The position numbers and the translations under genes were made by a program. DNA of 38,099 nt from positions 1 through 38,099 of the forward strand of contig CALMUW010000031.1 of assembly GCA_937872985.1 (NCBI GenBank), read 5' to 3'. Below the pieces are notes generated by a model that was not told the DNA's origin, made no database searches, and saw nothing but the letters and a program-made list of their open reading frames with translations. This stretch comes from an uncultured Alphaproteobacteria bacterium (GTDB lineage: Bacteria > Pseudomonadota > Alphaproteobacteria > Rhizobiales > Aestuariivirgaceae). How positions within the stretch are numbered: position 1 is the stretch's first letter; every line of letters starts with the position of its first letter. Positions 1-7,352 of this stretch are shown one piece after another.

Positions 1-466
1 TCAGAGCGCGGCCACAGCGTCGGGCAATCAGAGCGCGGCCACAGCGTCGGGCAATTGGGGCGCGGCCACAGCGTCGGGCTTTCAGAGCACGGCCACAGCG
101 TCGGGCAATTGGGGCACGGCCACAGCGTCGGGCTTTCATGGCGCGGCCACAGCGTCGGGCGATTGGGGCACGGCCACAGCGTCGGGCGATTGGGGCACGG
201 CCACAGCGTCGGGCTTTCAGAGCGCGGCCACAGCGTCGGGCAATCAGAGCGCGGCCACAGCGTCGGGCGAAAACTCTCATGCCACGTCGACCGGATTTGA
301 GGGGCGTGTCATGGCATCGGGAGACGGCATGTCACTGTGCGCGCGTGACATTTCAGAAGCTGGAGAACTCCTTTCCATCGCCTGTGGTATCTCCGGGCGC
401 GACGGCATCAAGGCTGGCGTCTGGTATTACTGCAAGGCTGGCCGTCTCGTGGAGGTCAACCAATGA
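1..466 (+). CDS. 3' part of a DUF7666-like nine-residue-repeat protein (continues from 37673-38099)
   Basis: This is the C-terminal part of a protein whose N-terminus lies at the right end of the window. The open frame enters at base 2 and ends at TGA 464-466. About ten nine-residue units of the form xxAATASG(N/D/F) come first. A degenerate stretch and a roughly 60-residue C-terminal domain follow, ending in a pattern (GIKAGVWYYCKAG) typical of DUF7666 phage proteins, where this tail normally follows the repeats. Simple joining of the window ends is out of frame by one base, so some repeat sequence is missing or was collapsed in assembly. Function is unknown. It is the first gene of the plus-strand early operon and overlaps the next start in an ATGA. 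Confidence 0.8.
   Translation, partial: QSAATASGNQSAATASGNWGAATASGFQSTATASGNWGTATASGFHGAATASGDWGTATASGDWGTATASGFQSAATASGNQSAATASGENSHATSTGFEGRVMASGDGMSLCARDISEAGELLSIACGISGRDGIKAGVWYYCKAGRLVEVNQ
2..271 (+). repeat. Tandem 27-bp coding repeats (about ten units)
   Basis: Ten consecutive 27-bp units share the core GCGGCCACAGCGTCGGGC and encode AATASG plus three variable residues. Units alternate between a few variants (QS, WG or HG before the core; N, D or F after it), which suggests expansion by unequal recombination. Two more units lie at 38045-38098 with TCAGGC in place of TCGGGC. The same array therefore continues across the window ends. Confidence 0.9.
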
Positions 467-585
467 CCCCGCATCGCATCATCATCACCTGCAAGGCGCG
501 TGAATTGTCGGCTGTGCTTGCTGACCTCATCGCGCGCGCAACGTGTGCTGTCGCGCAGCCGAAGAACAGGGAGGCCAAGTCATGA
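463..585 (+). CDS. Small phage protein, 40 residues
   Basis: The ATG at 463 overlaps the stop of the repeat protein (ATGA), and its own TGA at 583-585 overlaps the next ATG at 582. The product begins MTPHRIIITCKARE and has no recognised domain. The double ATGA coupling and the GGAGGTC ribosome binding sequence just upstream (450-456) argue that it is translated. It is one of several very small coupled genes in this genome. Function unknown. Confidence 0.6.
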   Translation: MTPHRIIITCKARELSAVLADLIARATCAVAQPKNREAKS

Positions 586-1079
586 CCTCAAGTCTATCAC
601 CCACCCATGCAACAACGATGGAGGAAACCGCCCAGAAAAATTCTCTTAGTTCCCGTGTCAATAAGGGCGACGGTCTCTCAGTTGTGCCGTCGCCCACCCC
701 TGACGGGTTTTACATTGCTATGCTTGATGATGGCCCACTTGAGGCCATCGCCAGAAATCGCGCTGATGCGATTGACCTTATGTGGGATGCCACTTCCTAC
801 GGAATGCCAAAAATCCTGCACATCATCATGGCGGAGAACCGCGTAACTGATGTCACGGCGGACCTGGCAGAGGAGTGGTTGGAAAAAGGAAATCTGTCAT
901 ATTTCGAGGACTTTGATGGAAGCCTTAATCTCCCGGATTGGCTTTGGAATTTACTTCCGTCTCGGGTCGAAAGCACAGTTGAAGATTACCGAAGAGACAA
1001 GCTCACAGCACAGGCTGATTTGGCCGACCTCATGGCGGACTACGCTGCAAGTCGTGGCGTAGGAAGGAGGGTAATATGA
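582..1079 (+). CDS. Hypothetical phage protein, 165 residues
   Basis: I chose the ATG at 582 because it overlaps the previous stop and is preceded by GGGAGG. An upstream start at 543 lies inside the previous small gene. The N-terminal 40 residues are rich in Ser and Thr and look disordered. The remainder is acidic with a conserved-looking core (PDGFYIAMLDDGPLEAIA) and a tryptophan-rich stretch near residues 120-130. I do not recognise a family. It overlaps the next gene by four bases, so the two are probably cotranslated. Confidence 0.75.
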   Translation: MTSSLSPTHATTMEETAQKNSLSSRVNKGDGLSVVPSPTPDGFYIAMLDDGPLEAIARNRADAIDLMWDATSYGMPKILHIIMAENRVTDVTADLAEEWLEKGNLSYFEDFDGSLNLPDWLWNLLPSRVESTVEDYRRDKLTAQADLADLMADYAASRGVGRRVI

Positions 1080-1579
1080 CCATTTCAACAACGCTAAACC
1101 GCATCCGCGCGCATGGCCCATGTGTCGAAGGGTGGAAAAAACTATTGGCCGGACTCGGAAAGAGTGTGGCTGACGACGAACCTCTGCCGTTTTCAGTGAT
1201 TCTTAAAATCAACGGAATCAACGACACCCTTTGGTGTTGCCGCGCCGAGCCGCAGCGCTCGAAAGAGTGGAGGTTGTTCGCTGTATGGTGTGCGCGTCAG
1301 TTGCAACACCTGATGAAAGATGATCGCAGTATTGCGGCTCTTGACGTTGCCGCGCGCCATGCCTTTGGGAATGCGACTGACGATGAGTTGGCCGCAGCAG
1401 GGGACGCAGCAGAGGCCGCAGCGTGGGCCGCAGCTAGGGACGTAGCGTGGGCCGCAGCGTGGGGCGCAGCAGGGGACGCAGCAGAGGCCGCAGCGCGGGA
1501 AGCCCAATCTGCCAAGTTCAAGGAAATGGTTGACGCAGACGATCCGCTATCGGTCTTCCAGCATGGGGGTGTGCGATGA
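1076..1579 (+). CDS. Imm5-like putative immunity family protein with alanine repeat
   Basis: The 167-residue product has the core IALDVAARHAFGNATDDELAAAG followed by a low-complexity run of AAxWAAARDVAWAAAW-type units (roughly residues 105-145). This arrangement is familiar from phage and bacterial proteins often annotated as Imm5-like putative immunity proteins, so the family call is moderate. The repeat is strongly helical and its length varies between homologues. Whether it neutralises a toxin here is unknown, because no partner toxin is visible. ATGA overlaps occur at both ends. Confidence 0.65.
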   Translation: MTISTTLNRIRAHGPCVEGWKKLLAGLGKSVADDEPLPFSVILKINGINDTLWCCRAEPQRSKEWRLFAVWCARQLQHLMKDDRSIAALDVAARHAFGNATDDELAAAGDAAEAAAWAAARDVAWAAAWGAAGDAAEAAAREAQSAKFKEMVDADDPLSVFQHGGVR

Positions 1580-1881
1580 TTGATCTTGAGGCGATTGAGG
1601 GGCGGTTGAATGACATCACGCCGGGAGAGTGGGGCCTGTCAGAGGATGGTGTAGTTATTATCGCCAATGACGGTCATTACTCATCCACCGTCGCCGATCT
1701 TGATTGGGGGCCAGGCAGGCCGATAGAAATGCTCGATTGGTATCTCAAGGACGCCGACTTCATTGCCCACGCTCCCGCCGACATTGCCGCTCTCATCGCT
1801 GAAGTGAAGAGGCTCCAAGAGGCGGTCATCGGCCTTCGCGACATCATTGACAGCATTGACGCTGAAAACGCGAAACCATGA
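1576..1881 (+). CDS. Ea22-like small phage protein, 101 residues
   Basis: The product starts with a TPGEWGLSEDG segment and contains DADFIAHAPADIAALIAEVKRLQ. This is the hallmark of a widespread phage accessory family related to lambda Ea22, made of a small beta domain followed by a coiled-coil tail. The role is unknown; members usually sit in early operons as here. The ATG at 1576 overlaps the previous stop, and the stop overlaps a ten-codon micro-ORF at 1878. Confidence 0.7.
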   Translation: MIDLEAIEGRLNDITPGEWGLSEDGVVIIANDGHYSSTVADLDWGPGRPIEMLDWYLKDADFIAHAPADIAALIAEVKRLQEAVIGLRDIIDSIDAENAKP

Positions 1882-1910
1882 CCAGCCCATACAAAATCCC
1901 AAAAAAATGA
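1878..1910 (+). other. Ten-codon micro-ORF beginning MTSPY (copy 1)
   Basis: An ATGA overlap with the preceding stop opens a frame encoding MTSPYKIPKK and then a stop. The 16-base stretch ATGACCAGCCCATAC with its preceding C recurs at 2224. It may be a coupling element or the relic 5' end of a phage gene starting MTSPYLR. There is no evidence that the peptide acts. Confidence 0.4.
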
Positions 1911-1919
1911 GGCGATGAC

Positions 1920-2228
1920 ATGGTTTCAACGGTCGGCATTGAAGAGATCAGAGACGAGGTCAAGAGAATGTATAGCTCTAGTCAGGCCACACAAACTATC
2001 TCCGTTAAGCCAATTGATGAGTTCCCAAATCCGGGGAGGTGGGAACCGCACCAAATTGCGCTCGTAACAAACGGTAGGTTTGTTGGTGAGGCTAAAAGGT
2101 CGCGCCACTCGTCTAAATGGGAGTGGAGTTTTGATGGTGAATACTGTGACCCGCAGCCAACCTATTTCATTCCGTTAGATGACTTGGCCGATGTCTTTCG
2201 CGCGTCCACCGACGGAAAATCTCCATGA
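1920..2228 (+). CDS. Hypothetical phage protein, 102 residues
   Basis: The ATG at 1920 follows GAGG at 1909-1912 at a normal distance. The predicted product has an N-terminal helix (EEIRDEVKRMY) and a compact C-terminal part rich in Trp, Pro and Tyr (GRWEPHQIALV, KWEWSFDGEYCDP). No family is recognised. It lies between the two MTSPY micro-ORFs, which suggests it could be a later insertion into the operon. Confidence 0.65.
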   Translation: MVSTVGIEEIRDEVKRMYSSSQATQTISVKPIDEFPNPGRWEPHQIALVTNGRFVGEAKRSRHSSKWEWSFDGEYCDPQPTYFIPLDDLADVFRASTDGKSP

Positions 2229-2260
2229 CCAGCCCATACCTACGAAACGTGTATTTATGA
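2225..2260 (+). other. Eleven-codon micro-ORF beginning MTSPY (copy 2)
   Basis: As at 1878, the preceding stop is overlapped by an ATGA that opens a short frame, here MTSPYLRNVYL and stop. The two copies share their first five codons exactly and then diverge. The copies flank the gene at 1920-2228. Confidence 0.4.
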
Positions 2261-2275
2261 AGTGGTGGGATAGCA

Positions 2276-2437
2276 ATGAAAACTGAGAACACAATCCCGG
2301 CGGCTGAATATCTGGCCTATTCCATTTGGAGAGATGCAGTCGAACTCTCGAAGAGAAAAGATGTAGTGCTGCACGAGAGCTTCAAAATAATCCTGCGCGA
2401 CACCGCGCATATCATTGAAAGGTTGGTGAAGGAATGA
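2276..2437 (+). CDS. Small hypothetical protein, 53 residues
   Basis: The ATG at 2276 opens a frame encoding a mostly helical 53-residue protein (MKTENTIPAAEYLAYS at its start, ending IIERLVKE). Its TGA overlaps the ATG of the annealing-protein gene at 2434, which supports translation and coupling. A purine-rich GGTGGGA lies upstream. No family is recognised. Confidence 0.6.
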   Translation: MKTENTIPAAEYLAYSIWRDAVELSKRKDVVLHESFKIILRDTAHIIERLVKE

Positions 2438-3123
2438 CCGACAACCTCAACCTATGGAATTGTGTTTGCCGCGTTCCAAAAGAAAACCTCAAGGGGTTTA
2501 CCCGTGCGGGTGGTTTTGGCGGCACTGCTATCAAGCCTATGTGGTCAATCAAGACCATGACAGAACAATTTGGGCCGTGTGGAGAAGGGTGGGGCATTGA
2601 CGCGCCCACATTCCAGATCATGCCGGGAACCGACGGCGAAACGATGGTGTTTTGCACGGTTACGGTCTGGCACGGCTCGAAGGAATGCAAGACCCCTGGT
2701 GTTGGAGGGGATAGGGTCGTCGGCAAAAATCGCAACGGGATGTTCTCCGACGATGAGTCATTCAAAAAAGCATATACCGACGCCGTAACCAACGCGCTCA
2801 AATTCCTGGGCGTTGGCGCGGACATCCACATGGGCCTGTGGGATGGCAGTAAATACGTGGACGAGGGGGCTGGAGCCGTCACGGCAAATGTTCCTGCAGG
2901 GGCGAATGGAAAACCAGCGCAACTGCTGAAGCGCGATGAGGCCCGCCAGTTGTTCAGAGACATCCAAAACGATCTGGTTGACTGCAAGACAGAGGCAGAC
3001 ATTCAAAAGCTGATCTCCGATAGGAATTCAAACCTTGCGGCGCTAGGCGACTGGAGAGTTCATGTCGACAACCTCATTCGAGACCACCGCGAATTTCTTT
3101 CCACAAAACAGGAGAACGCATAA
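2434..3123 (+). CDS. Rad52-like single-strand annealing protein (probable recombinase)
   Basis: The 229-residue protein carries a core like that of Rad52/Sak-type phage annealing proteins: a beta region with [18 protein letters not shown], then [24 protein letters not shown] near residues 110-135. The latter is the usual signature (TDA..NAL..LG). Such proteins anneal complementary single strands during phage recombination and replication. The C-terminal part (about 150-229) is charged and probably mediates SSB binding or oligomer contacts. It is followed at once by ssb with a TAATG overlap, the standard pairing for this class. No partner exonuclease is visible. The assignment is by motif, not by alignment. 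Confidence 0.72.
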   Translation: MTDNLNLWNCVCRVPKENLKGFTRAGGFGGTAIKPMWSIKTMTEQFGPCGEGWGIDAPTFQIMPGTDGETMVFCTVTVWHGSKECKTPGVGGDRVVGKNRNGMFSDDESFKKAYTDAVTNALKFLGVGADIHMGLWDGSKYVDEGAGAVTANVPAGANGKPAQLLKRDEARQLFRDIQNDLVDCKTEADIQKLISDRNSNLAALGDWRVHVDNLIRDHREFLSTKQENA

Positions 3124-3557
3124 TGGCCGGTGTAAACAAAGCAATTCTGGTGGGCAATCTTGGCCGCGACCCGGAGGTTCGTCACACCCAGGACGGAAAG
3201 GCCATCGTCAATCTGTCACTGGCCACCAGCGAAAGCTGGAAGGACCGCAATTCGGGCGAGCGCAAGGAACGCACCGAGTGGCACCGCGTGGTCATCTTCA
3301 ATGAAAACCTGGCGCGCATCGCCGAGCAGTATCTGAAGAAGGGGTCCACGGTTTATATCGAGGGCCAGTTGCAGACCCGCAAATACACCGACGCCAACGG
3401 GGTGGAGAAATATTCCACCGAGGTGGTGTTGCAGAATTTCCGGGGCGAGTTGACGCTTCTGGGCGGCAAGTCTGATGGCGGGCGTGAGGATACGCCGCAA
3501 TCAGCTGATGCCAGCGGCGGCGCTCCTGCGGGGCTTGATGATGAGGTTCCCTTCTAG
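3123..3557 (+). CDS. ssb: Single-stranded DNA-binding protein
   Basis: This is a standard 144-residue bacterial-type SSB. The OB-fold occupies about residues 1-110, with the hallmarks [36 protein letters not shown] and [13 protein letters not shown] short linker and the acidic tip DDEVPF follow; this tip normally docks partner proteins. It will coat single-stranded DNA during phage replication and work with the annealing protein encoded just upstream (TAATG overlap). A run of nine Gs lies between its stop and the next gene. Confidence 0.96.
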   Translation: MAGVNKAILVGNLGRDPEVRHTQDGKAIVNLSLATSESWKDRNSGERKERTEWHRVVIFNENLARIAEQYLKKGSTVYIEGQLQTRKYTDANGVEKYSTEVVLQNFRGELTLLGGKSDGGREDTPQSADASGGAPAGLDDEVPF

Positions 3558-3571
3558 GGGGGGGGCGGCTC

Positions 3572-4084
3572 ATGACAATCCCCATGCGATATACCGGTGA
3601 TGGTGAGTTCCACGCCATCGGGCGCAAGGTCTGTGAAGGCCTTGAGGTTGGCAAGGTTTACCCATTCGACATCGCCAACATGGAGTCAGAAAAAAGCCGG
3701 GATCATTTTTTCGCCTCCATCAAGGAAATTTGGGCAACTCTCCCTGACCACATCATGCGGGCATATCCATCGCCGGATCATCTGCGCAAGCAGTGTTTGA
3801 TCCGCACCGGATATTGCACAATGCAGGTGTTCAAATGCGACACGGAAAACGACGCCTTGAAAGCCGTCCAATTCATCAAGGCAATCGACAACTTTGTAGC
3901 ATGCTCGATTGAAAAGAAGGTGGACGGTCTTGGGGAGATTTACGTTCTGACCGCGCTTCACGCTGAGACACAGAAACGCAACTCTATGGGCGGCAAGCGC
4001 TTCCAGGAATCAAAACAGGCCGTGCTTGATTATTTGGCCGAAATGCTTGGTTGCACAGCGGATGAGATTCGGAGGGCTGCATGA
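3572..4084 (+). CDS. Conserved phage protein, DUF1367-like
   Basis: The 170-residue protein contains SRDHFFASIKEIWATLPDH and PSPDHLRKQCLIRTGY. This combination recurs in early-region proteins of phages of Alphaproteobacteria and enterobacteria and resembles DUF1367 or NinB-neighbourhood proteins. Its C-terminus (QESKQAVLDYLAEMLG) is helical. Function is unknown; its position between ssb and HNH suggests DNA metabolism. A very G-rich ribosome binding site (3558-3568) precedes the ATG, and its stop overlaps the HNH start. Confidence 0.7.
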   Translation: MTIPMRYTGDGEFHAIGRKVCEGLEVGKVYPFDIANMESEKSRDHFFASIKEIWATLPDHIMRAYPSPDHLRKQCLIRTGYCTMQVFKCDTENDALKAVQFIKAIDNFVACSIEKKVDGLGEIYVLTALHAETQKRNSMGGKRFQESKQAVLDYLAEMLGCTADEIRRAA

Positions 4085-4488
4085 GACTCGCATCAAACAC
4101 CACAGCCCGCGCCGTTTCTGAGTGGATCGGGAATACACCGGACGCGAAGATTCCAAATGCCGTTAGGCTGCGTGTCTTCGAACGTTATGGCGGGTTCTGC
4201 GCCGTGTCGGGCCGAAAAATAATGCCCGCCGACAAATGGGATTGTGACCACATTATCCCGCTCAAGGATGGTGGAGAGCACCGCGAAGGAAACTTGCAGC
4301 CGGTGCTTGCCGATTTCCACCACGCGAAAACGGCGGAGGAAAACCACACCCGCGGCAAGGTGAAACGCACAAGGCAGAAGTATTTGGGCATTAAGCGGAA
4401 GTCAGGACCGCCAATGCCCGGATCAAAAGCGAGCCGGTTCAAAAAACGCATTGACGGAACCATTGAAATTAGGAGCGGCCATGACTGA
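4081..4488 (+). CDS. HNH endonuclease
   Basis: The 135-residue protein has a beta-beta-alpha-metal HNH core: VFERYGGFCAVSG, then WDCDHIIPLKDGGEH (DH pair), then GNLQPVLADFHHAKT (N and H residues). The C-terminus is basic, suited to DNA contact. It could be a homing-type or Holliday-junction/nicking nuclease of the recombination cluster. The start overlaps the previous stop (ATGA), and the 3' end overlaps the next gene by eight bases. Confidence 0.85.
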   Translation: MRLASNTTARAVSEWIGNTPDAKIPNAVRLRVFERYGGFCAVSGRKIMPADKWDCDHIIPLKDGGEHREGNLQPVLADFHHAKTAEENHTRGKVKRTRQKYLGIKRKSGPPMPGSKASRFKKRIDGTIEIRSGHD

Positions 4489-4801
4489 GGACGAACTTAT
4501 TGAGAAGATGGCTTGGGCGGGGGCAAAAGTTGAAGGAGGTCCTGTAGGGACGGGATTATTCTGCGTCAATTGGAGCGAATTTGGGGAACTCTACGAACGC
4601 ACCATGCGCGCCGCACTAGCGGAACTCACAATCCCGCCATCTGCCCTTCTGTCCGTCATAAACGGGGAAAGCGTGATTGTGCCGGTGGAGCCCACGAACG
4701 AAATGCTTGGAGCTGCGCAATCTGCTTGGTATTCCGACCCGTTGCGCCGCACCACTACTATGTATCACGCCATGATCGAAGCGAGGCCGCGCCATGACTG
4801 A
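4481..4801 (+). CDS. Hypothetical phage protein, 106 residues
   Basis: I chose the ATG at 4481 (MTEDELIEKMAWAGAK) because AGGAG lies six bases upstream. A TTG 30 bases earlier would place more sequence inside the HNH gene. The C-terminal half contains VEPTNEMLGAAQSAWYSDP and MYHAMIEARP, a pattern common in small phage proteins of unknown role (VxPTxEM...Yxxmi). It overlaps the next gene by eight bases. Confidence 0.7.
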   Translation: MTEDELIEKMAWAGAKVEGGPVGTGLFCVNWSEFGELYERTMRAALAELTIPPSALLSVINGESVIVPVEPTNEMLGAAQSAWYSDPLRRTTTMYHAMIEARPRHD

Positions 4802-5240
4802 CCGCGAGAAGTGGCTTGCGCTTGCCGAGCGCTGCGAGAAGGCTACTGGGCCAGATCGGGAGATTGATTACTTGGTTTCTGCTGCCGTCGGAAACATTCC
4901 GGAAGGCTGTCGGCGTAACGGCGCATTCTCTTGGATTTGTCCGCGTCCGTCATTAATGACGGTAACCTACCATTCCCCCGTGTCATACACCGCATCACTC
5001 GACGCTATCACTGATCTTATCGAACGGGAGTTGCCGAAGGCGGGGTGGGAAGTGTGTGGGGGAAAAACTCGGGATAAAATTGCTTCACGCGCTTGGACGT
5101 GGCTCGCTTGGGCGTGGTTCGAAGGTTCTGGAATTCTAGGCAAGTCAGTATCCAGAGCAAAAACACCAGCTCTAGCCCTGTGCGCAGCCTTCTGCCGTGC
5201 CAAGGCTGAGATGTGTGGAGATGAGGCCAAAGATGAGTAA
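4794..5240 (+). CDS. Conserved phage protein, 148 residues
   Basis: The sequence begins KWLALAERCEKATGPDREID and contains the segment YTASLDAITDLIERELP. Both features recur in a family of phage proteins of unknown function in early regions. The C-terminal segment (ALALCAAFCRAKAEMCGDE) is the usual helix that closes the family. It is overlapped by its neighbours at both ends. Confidence 0.7.
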   Translation: MTDREKWLALAERCEKATGPDREIDYLVSAAVGNIPEGCRRNGAFSWICPRPSLMTVTYHSPVSYTASLDAITDLIERELPKAGWEVCGGKTRDKIASRAWTWLAWAWFEGSGILGKSVSRAKTPALALCAAFCRAKAEMCGDEAKDE

Positions 5241-6267
5241 AGATACCGGAATTTCGTGGACCGAGTCGACGTGGGATCCGATTGTCGGGTGCTCAATCGT
5301 CTCTCCAGGTTGCACCAATTGTTACGCACAGAAGATGGCCCACAAGATCAAGCACATGGAAGATGCGCGAACCGGAAGCGCTGATGCGAGCCACTATTTC
5401 GGAACCACTAAGGTTGTGAATGGAAACCCGGTATGGACTGGTCTTTTGAAACTGGCTCCGGATCACATTCTTACGGCTCCGCTGCGGTGGAAGAAGCCGC
5501 GCCGGATATTCGTTAACAGCATGTCTGACCTGTTCCACGAAAACGTTCCGGATGCCTGGATCGACCGCGTGTTTGCCGTCATGGCGCTCTGTCCGCAGCA
5601 CACGTTCCAGATACTCACGAAGCGCAGCAAGCGGATGCGGGAGTGGATGACACCGGCGCGAGCAACATCAGTTGGCATGGAGGGATTTGAAATGACGCTC
5701 AATGCTCATGCGTCGGCACGAGATGAAGGGAGGGAATCAAGAGTCGGGGCGGGCGTTCAACTCACGGGCGACATTGCTCACTTGAAACTTTGGCCCCTCC
5801 CTAACGTCTGGCTCGGCGTCTCCTGCGAAGATCAGGAGAGGGCCGCCGAGCGCGTTCCGGACCTGCTGGCAACCCCCGCCGCCAAGCGATTTGTGAGCGC
5901 CGAGCCGCTGCTGGGGCCGATTGAATTTCGGGATTTGCCAGTTCCTGAAGGCACGGTGTTTCATGGCACGTCTGGGACTTACGACGCGCTAAGTGGACGG
6001 TTTTGGTTGGCTGTCGGGGATGCGGACGAGGAGATGGATCATCAGCGGCAGCTGGCGTGTGATGAAGTCAAACTCGACTGGATCATCGTCGGCGGCGAGA
6101 GCGGCCGGGGCCATCGCCACATGCAGATTGAATGGGCCGAGAGCATCATGCGTCAGTGCGAGGACGCCGGAACTCCATTCTTTTTCAAGCAGGACTCCGG
6201 CCTCAAACCGGGCCAGCGTGGCCGCGCCAGCGAGGATCTGTGGGCCTGCAAGGCGGTGCCGGTATGA
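5233..6267 (+). CDS. Phage Gp37/Gp68 family protein (DUF5131)
   Basis: I chose the ATG at 5233 (MSKDTGISWTESTWDP), which overlaps the previous stop by eight bases, over a start 36 bases upstream. The 344-residue protein has the family's cysteine cluster (VGCSIVSPGCTNCYA near residue 20), the SMSDLFHENVP segment, FQILTKRSKRM, and the late WIIVGGESG plus FFFKQ motifs. DUF5131/Gp37-Gp68 proteins are frequent in phages and resemble radical-SAM or metal-binding folds, but their reaction is not established. Confidence 0.9.
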   Translation: MSKDTGISWTESTWDPIVGCSIVSPGCTNCYAQKMAHKIKHMEDARTGSADASHYFGTTKVVNGNPVWTGLLKLAPDHILTAPLRWKKPRRIFVNSMSDLFHENVPDAWIDRVFAVMALCPQHTFQILTKRSKRMREWMTPARATSVGMEGFEMTLNAHASARDEGRESRVGAGVQLTGDIAHLKLWPLPNVWLGVSCEDQERAAERVPDLLATPAAKRFVSAEPLLGPIEFRDLPVPEGTVFHGTSGTYDALSGRFWLAVGDADEEMDHQRQLACDEVKLDWIIVGGESGRGHRHMQIEWAESIMRQCEDAGTPFFFKQDSGLKPGQRGRASEDLWACKAVPV

Positions 6268-6512
6268 CCAATGATTTTAAGGACTGCAAGAACCTGTATG
6301 ATTTTGTCGTGCTTATTCAGAGCTTGGAAGAGGCGGCGGGCGCGGCCCTGACGGTCTGGGATCGGGCGCGTGAAGCATATTGGGACGCCCGCCACGCCGC
6401 CGAAAGAAACGGTTTTGATCGGGAACTTCTGGGCCGGGTTTTGAAGGCCGAACTACATCACTTGGAGCGCGAGTTCTCGCTAACCGGCGTGACTTCGGAG
6501 TATGACCTGTGA
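6264..6512 (+). CDS. Small hypothetical protein, 82 residues
   Basis: The ATG at 6264 overlaps the previous TGA. The product (MTNDFKDCKNLYDFVVLIQ...) is predicted to be almost entirely helical and acidic, with no known domain. It ends in a four-base overlap with a GTG-started gene, consistent with coupled translation. Confidence 0.65.
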   Translation: MTNDFKDCKNLYDFVVLIQSLEEAAGAALTVWDRAREAYWDARHAAERNGFDRELLGRVLKAELHHLEREFSLTGVTSEYDL

Positions 6513-6739
6513 GCGGCCCTCATCCCGATCCGCTGTCCGACATGCTCAGCAAGCCGCACGAATTGGACGGTCGGTTCGAGCGCGAGGCGAAGACTGTCAC
6601 CACGTGTATCTCGGATGCCGCGCTTACCTCAATCGCCGTCAGCCTTAAGCGCATCGCAGATGCCATGGACGGCGGCGATGCCTCTCAAGGCATCCAGAAC
6701 AGCCTTTTCTTCCTCGAACAGAAGATGCATGGGCAATGA
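6509..6739 (+). CDS. Small hypothetical protein, 76 residues (GTG start)
   Basis: The frame starts at GTG 6509 inside the previous stop (GTGA) and encodes 76 residues. The middle (ALTSIAVSLKRIADAM) is an amphipathic helix of the kind seen in short phage coiled-coil proteins. No family is recognised. Its stop overlaps the next start. Confidence 0.6.
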   Translation: MSGPHPDPLSDMLSKPHELDGRFEREAKTVTTCISDAALTSIAVSLKRIADAMDGGDASQGIQNSLFFLEQKMHGQ

Positions 6740-7158
6740 GCAAGTCCACGATCTCCACGTTCGAGCTTTTCCAAATGTTCCCCGACGCGGAAGCCGCGCG
6801 GGTCTACATGGAGGGTAAGCGGTGGCCTGACGGCGCCGTCTGCCCGGCCTGCGACGAGGCCAAGCTGGTCCGCGCCCGGTTCCGCAACAAGTGGGGCAAC
6901 CTGAACTCCCAAACGTCAGGCGAAGATGCCAACGCCCGCCGCAAGCAGGAATCGGACGCTCGCCGCAATGACTTGGCCGAGCGCGTCCTTGCCTTTCTGG
7001 CCGAGGGGCAAATGTCATCCGGCGAATTGCGCGATCGGCTGATGGTCAGCGAGAACCAGACGCGCAACGCCCTCGGCTACCTTCGCAAGCAAGGCCGCGC
7101 CGACTTCTTCCGCAACGGATCGGGGTCTGTCTGGCGCAAGCTGGAGGCTGCCGAGTGA
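6736..7158 (+). CDS. IS1595-type zinc-ribbon remnant fused to a winged-helix domain
   Basis: Residues 1-40 (FELFQMFPDAEAARVYMEGKRWPDGAVCPAC) match the start of the zinc ribbon found in IS1595-family transposases, including the first CxxC. The expected second cysteine pair is absent. After a charged linker the C-terminal half (residues about 75-135, AERVLAFLAEGQMSSGELRDRL through GSGSVWRKLE) looks like a winged helix. No transposase catalytic domain is present. The likely role is a DNA-binding regulator near the end of the early operon. The fusion is read directly; the function is inferred. Confidence 0.65.
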   Translation: MSKSTISTFELFQMFPDAEAARVYMEGKRWPDGAVCPACDEAKLVRARFRNKWGNLNSQTSGEDANARRKQESDARRNDLAERVLAFLAEGQMSSGELRDRLMVSENQTRNALGYLRKQGRADFFRNGSGSVWRKLEAAE

Positions 7159-7352
7159 AAAGCATCCCGGAAGCCCTGTGCAACGCCGTGGTGGGCCTTG
7201 TCGTGTCTTGGGCCATCACCTTCTACGCCCTGCCGCTATGGGGCCTTACGCCCTCTGCCAGCGCGTCCTTGGGCATCACCGCTTGTTACTTCGTCGTGTC
7301 CTTCGCCCGGTCGTGGGCAATCAGAGAGGCGTTTCGCAAATGGGGATCGTGA
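7155..7352 (+). CDS. Two-helix membrane protein, DUF7220-like
   Basis: The 65-residue protein starts at GTG 7155 within the previous stop. It has two hydrophobic segments (about residues 9-30 and 37-52) followed by ARSWAIREAFRKW. This topology and ending are typical of small phage inner-membrane proteins grouped as DUF7220. The role is unknown. The 3' half is antisense to the tail of the minus-strand gene at 7236-7754. Confidence 0.75.
   Translation: MKSIPEALCNAVVGLVVSWAITFYALPLWGLTPSASASLGITACYFVVSFARSWAIREAFRKWGS

Noticed and set aside
1..271. CRISPR array
   Set aside because: The repeats are contiguous 27-bp coding units with no unique spacers and a continuous reading frame.
55..300. Long frame encoding repeated GHSVG units over the left-end array
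   Set aside because: It is the wrong frame of the 27-bp repeats. The AATASG frame continues into a recognisable C-terminal domain and matches the right end.
1193..1507. Cysteine-rich minus-strand frame opposite the alanine repeats
   Set aside because: Its CxxP/RCG repeats are the reverse complement of the GCA/GCG-rich alanine repeat, not a gene.
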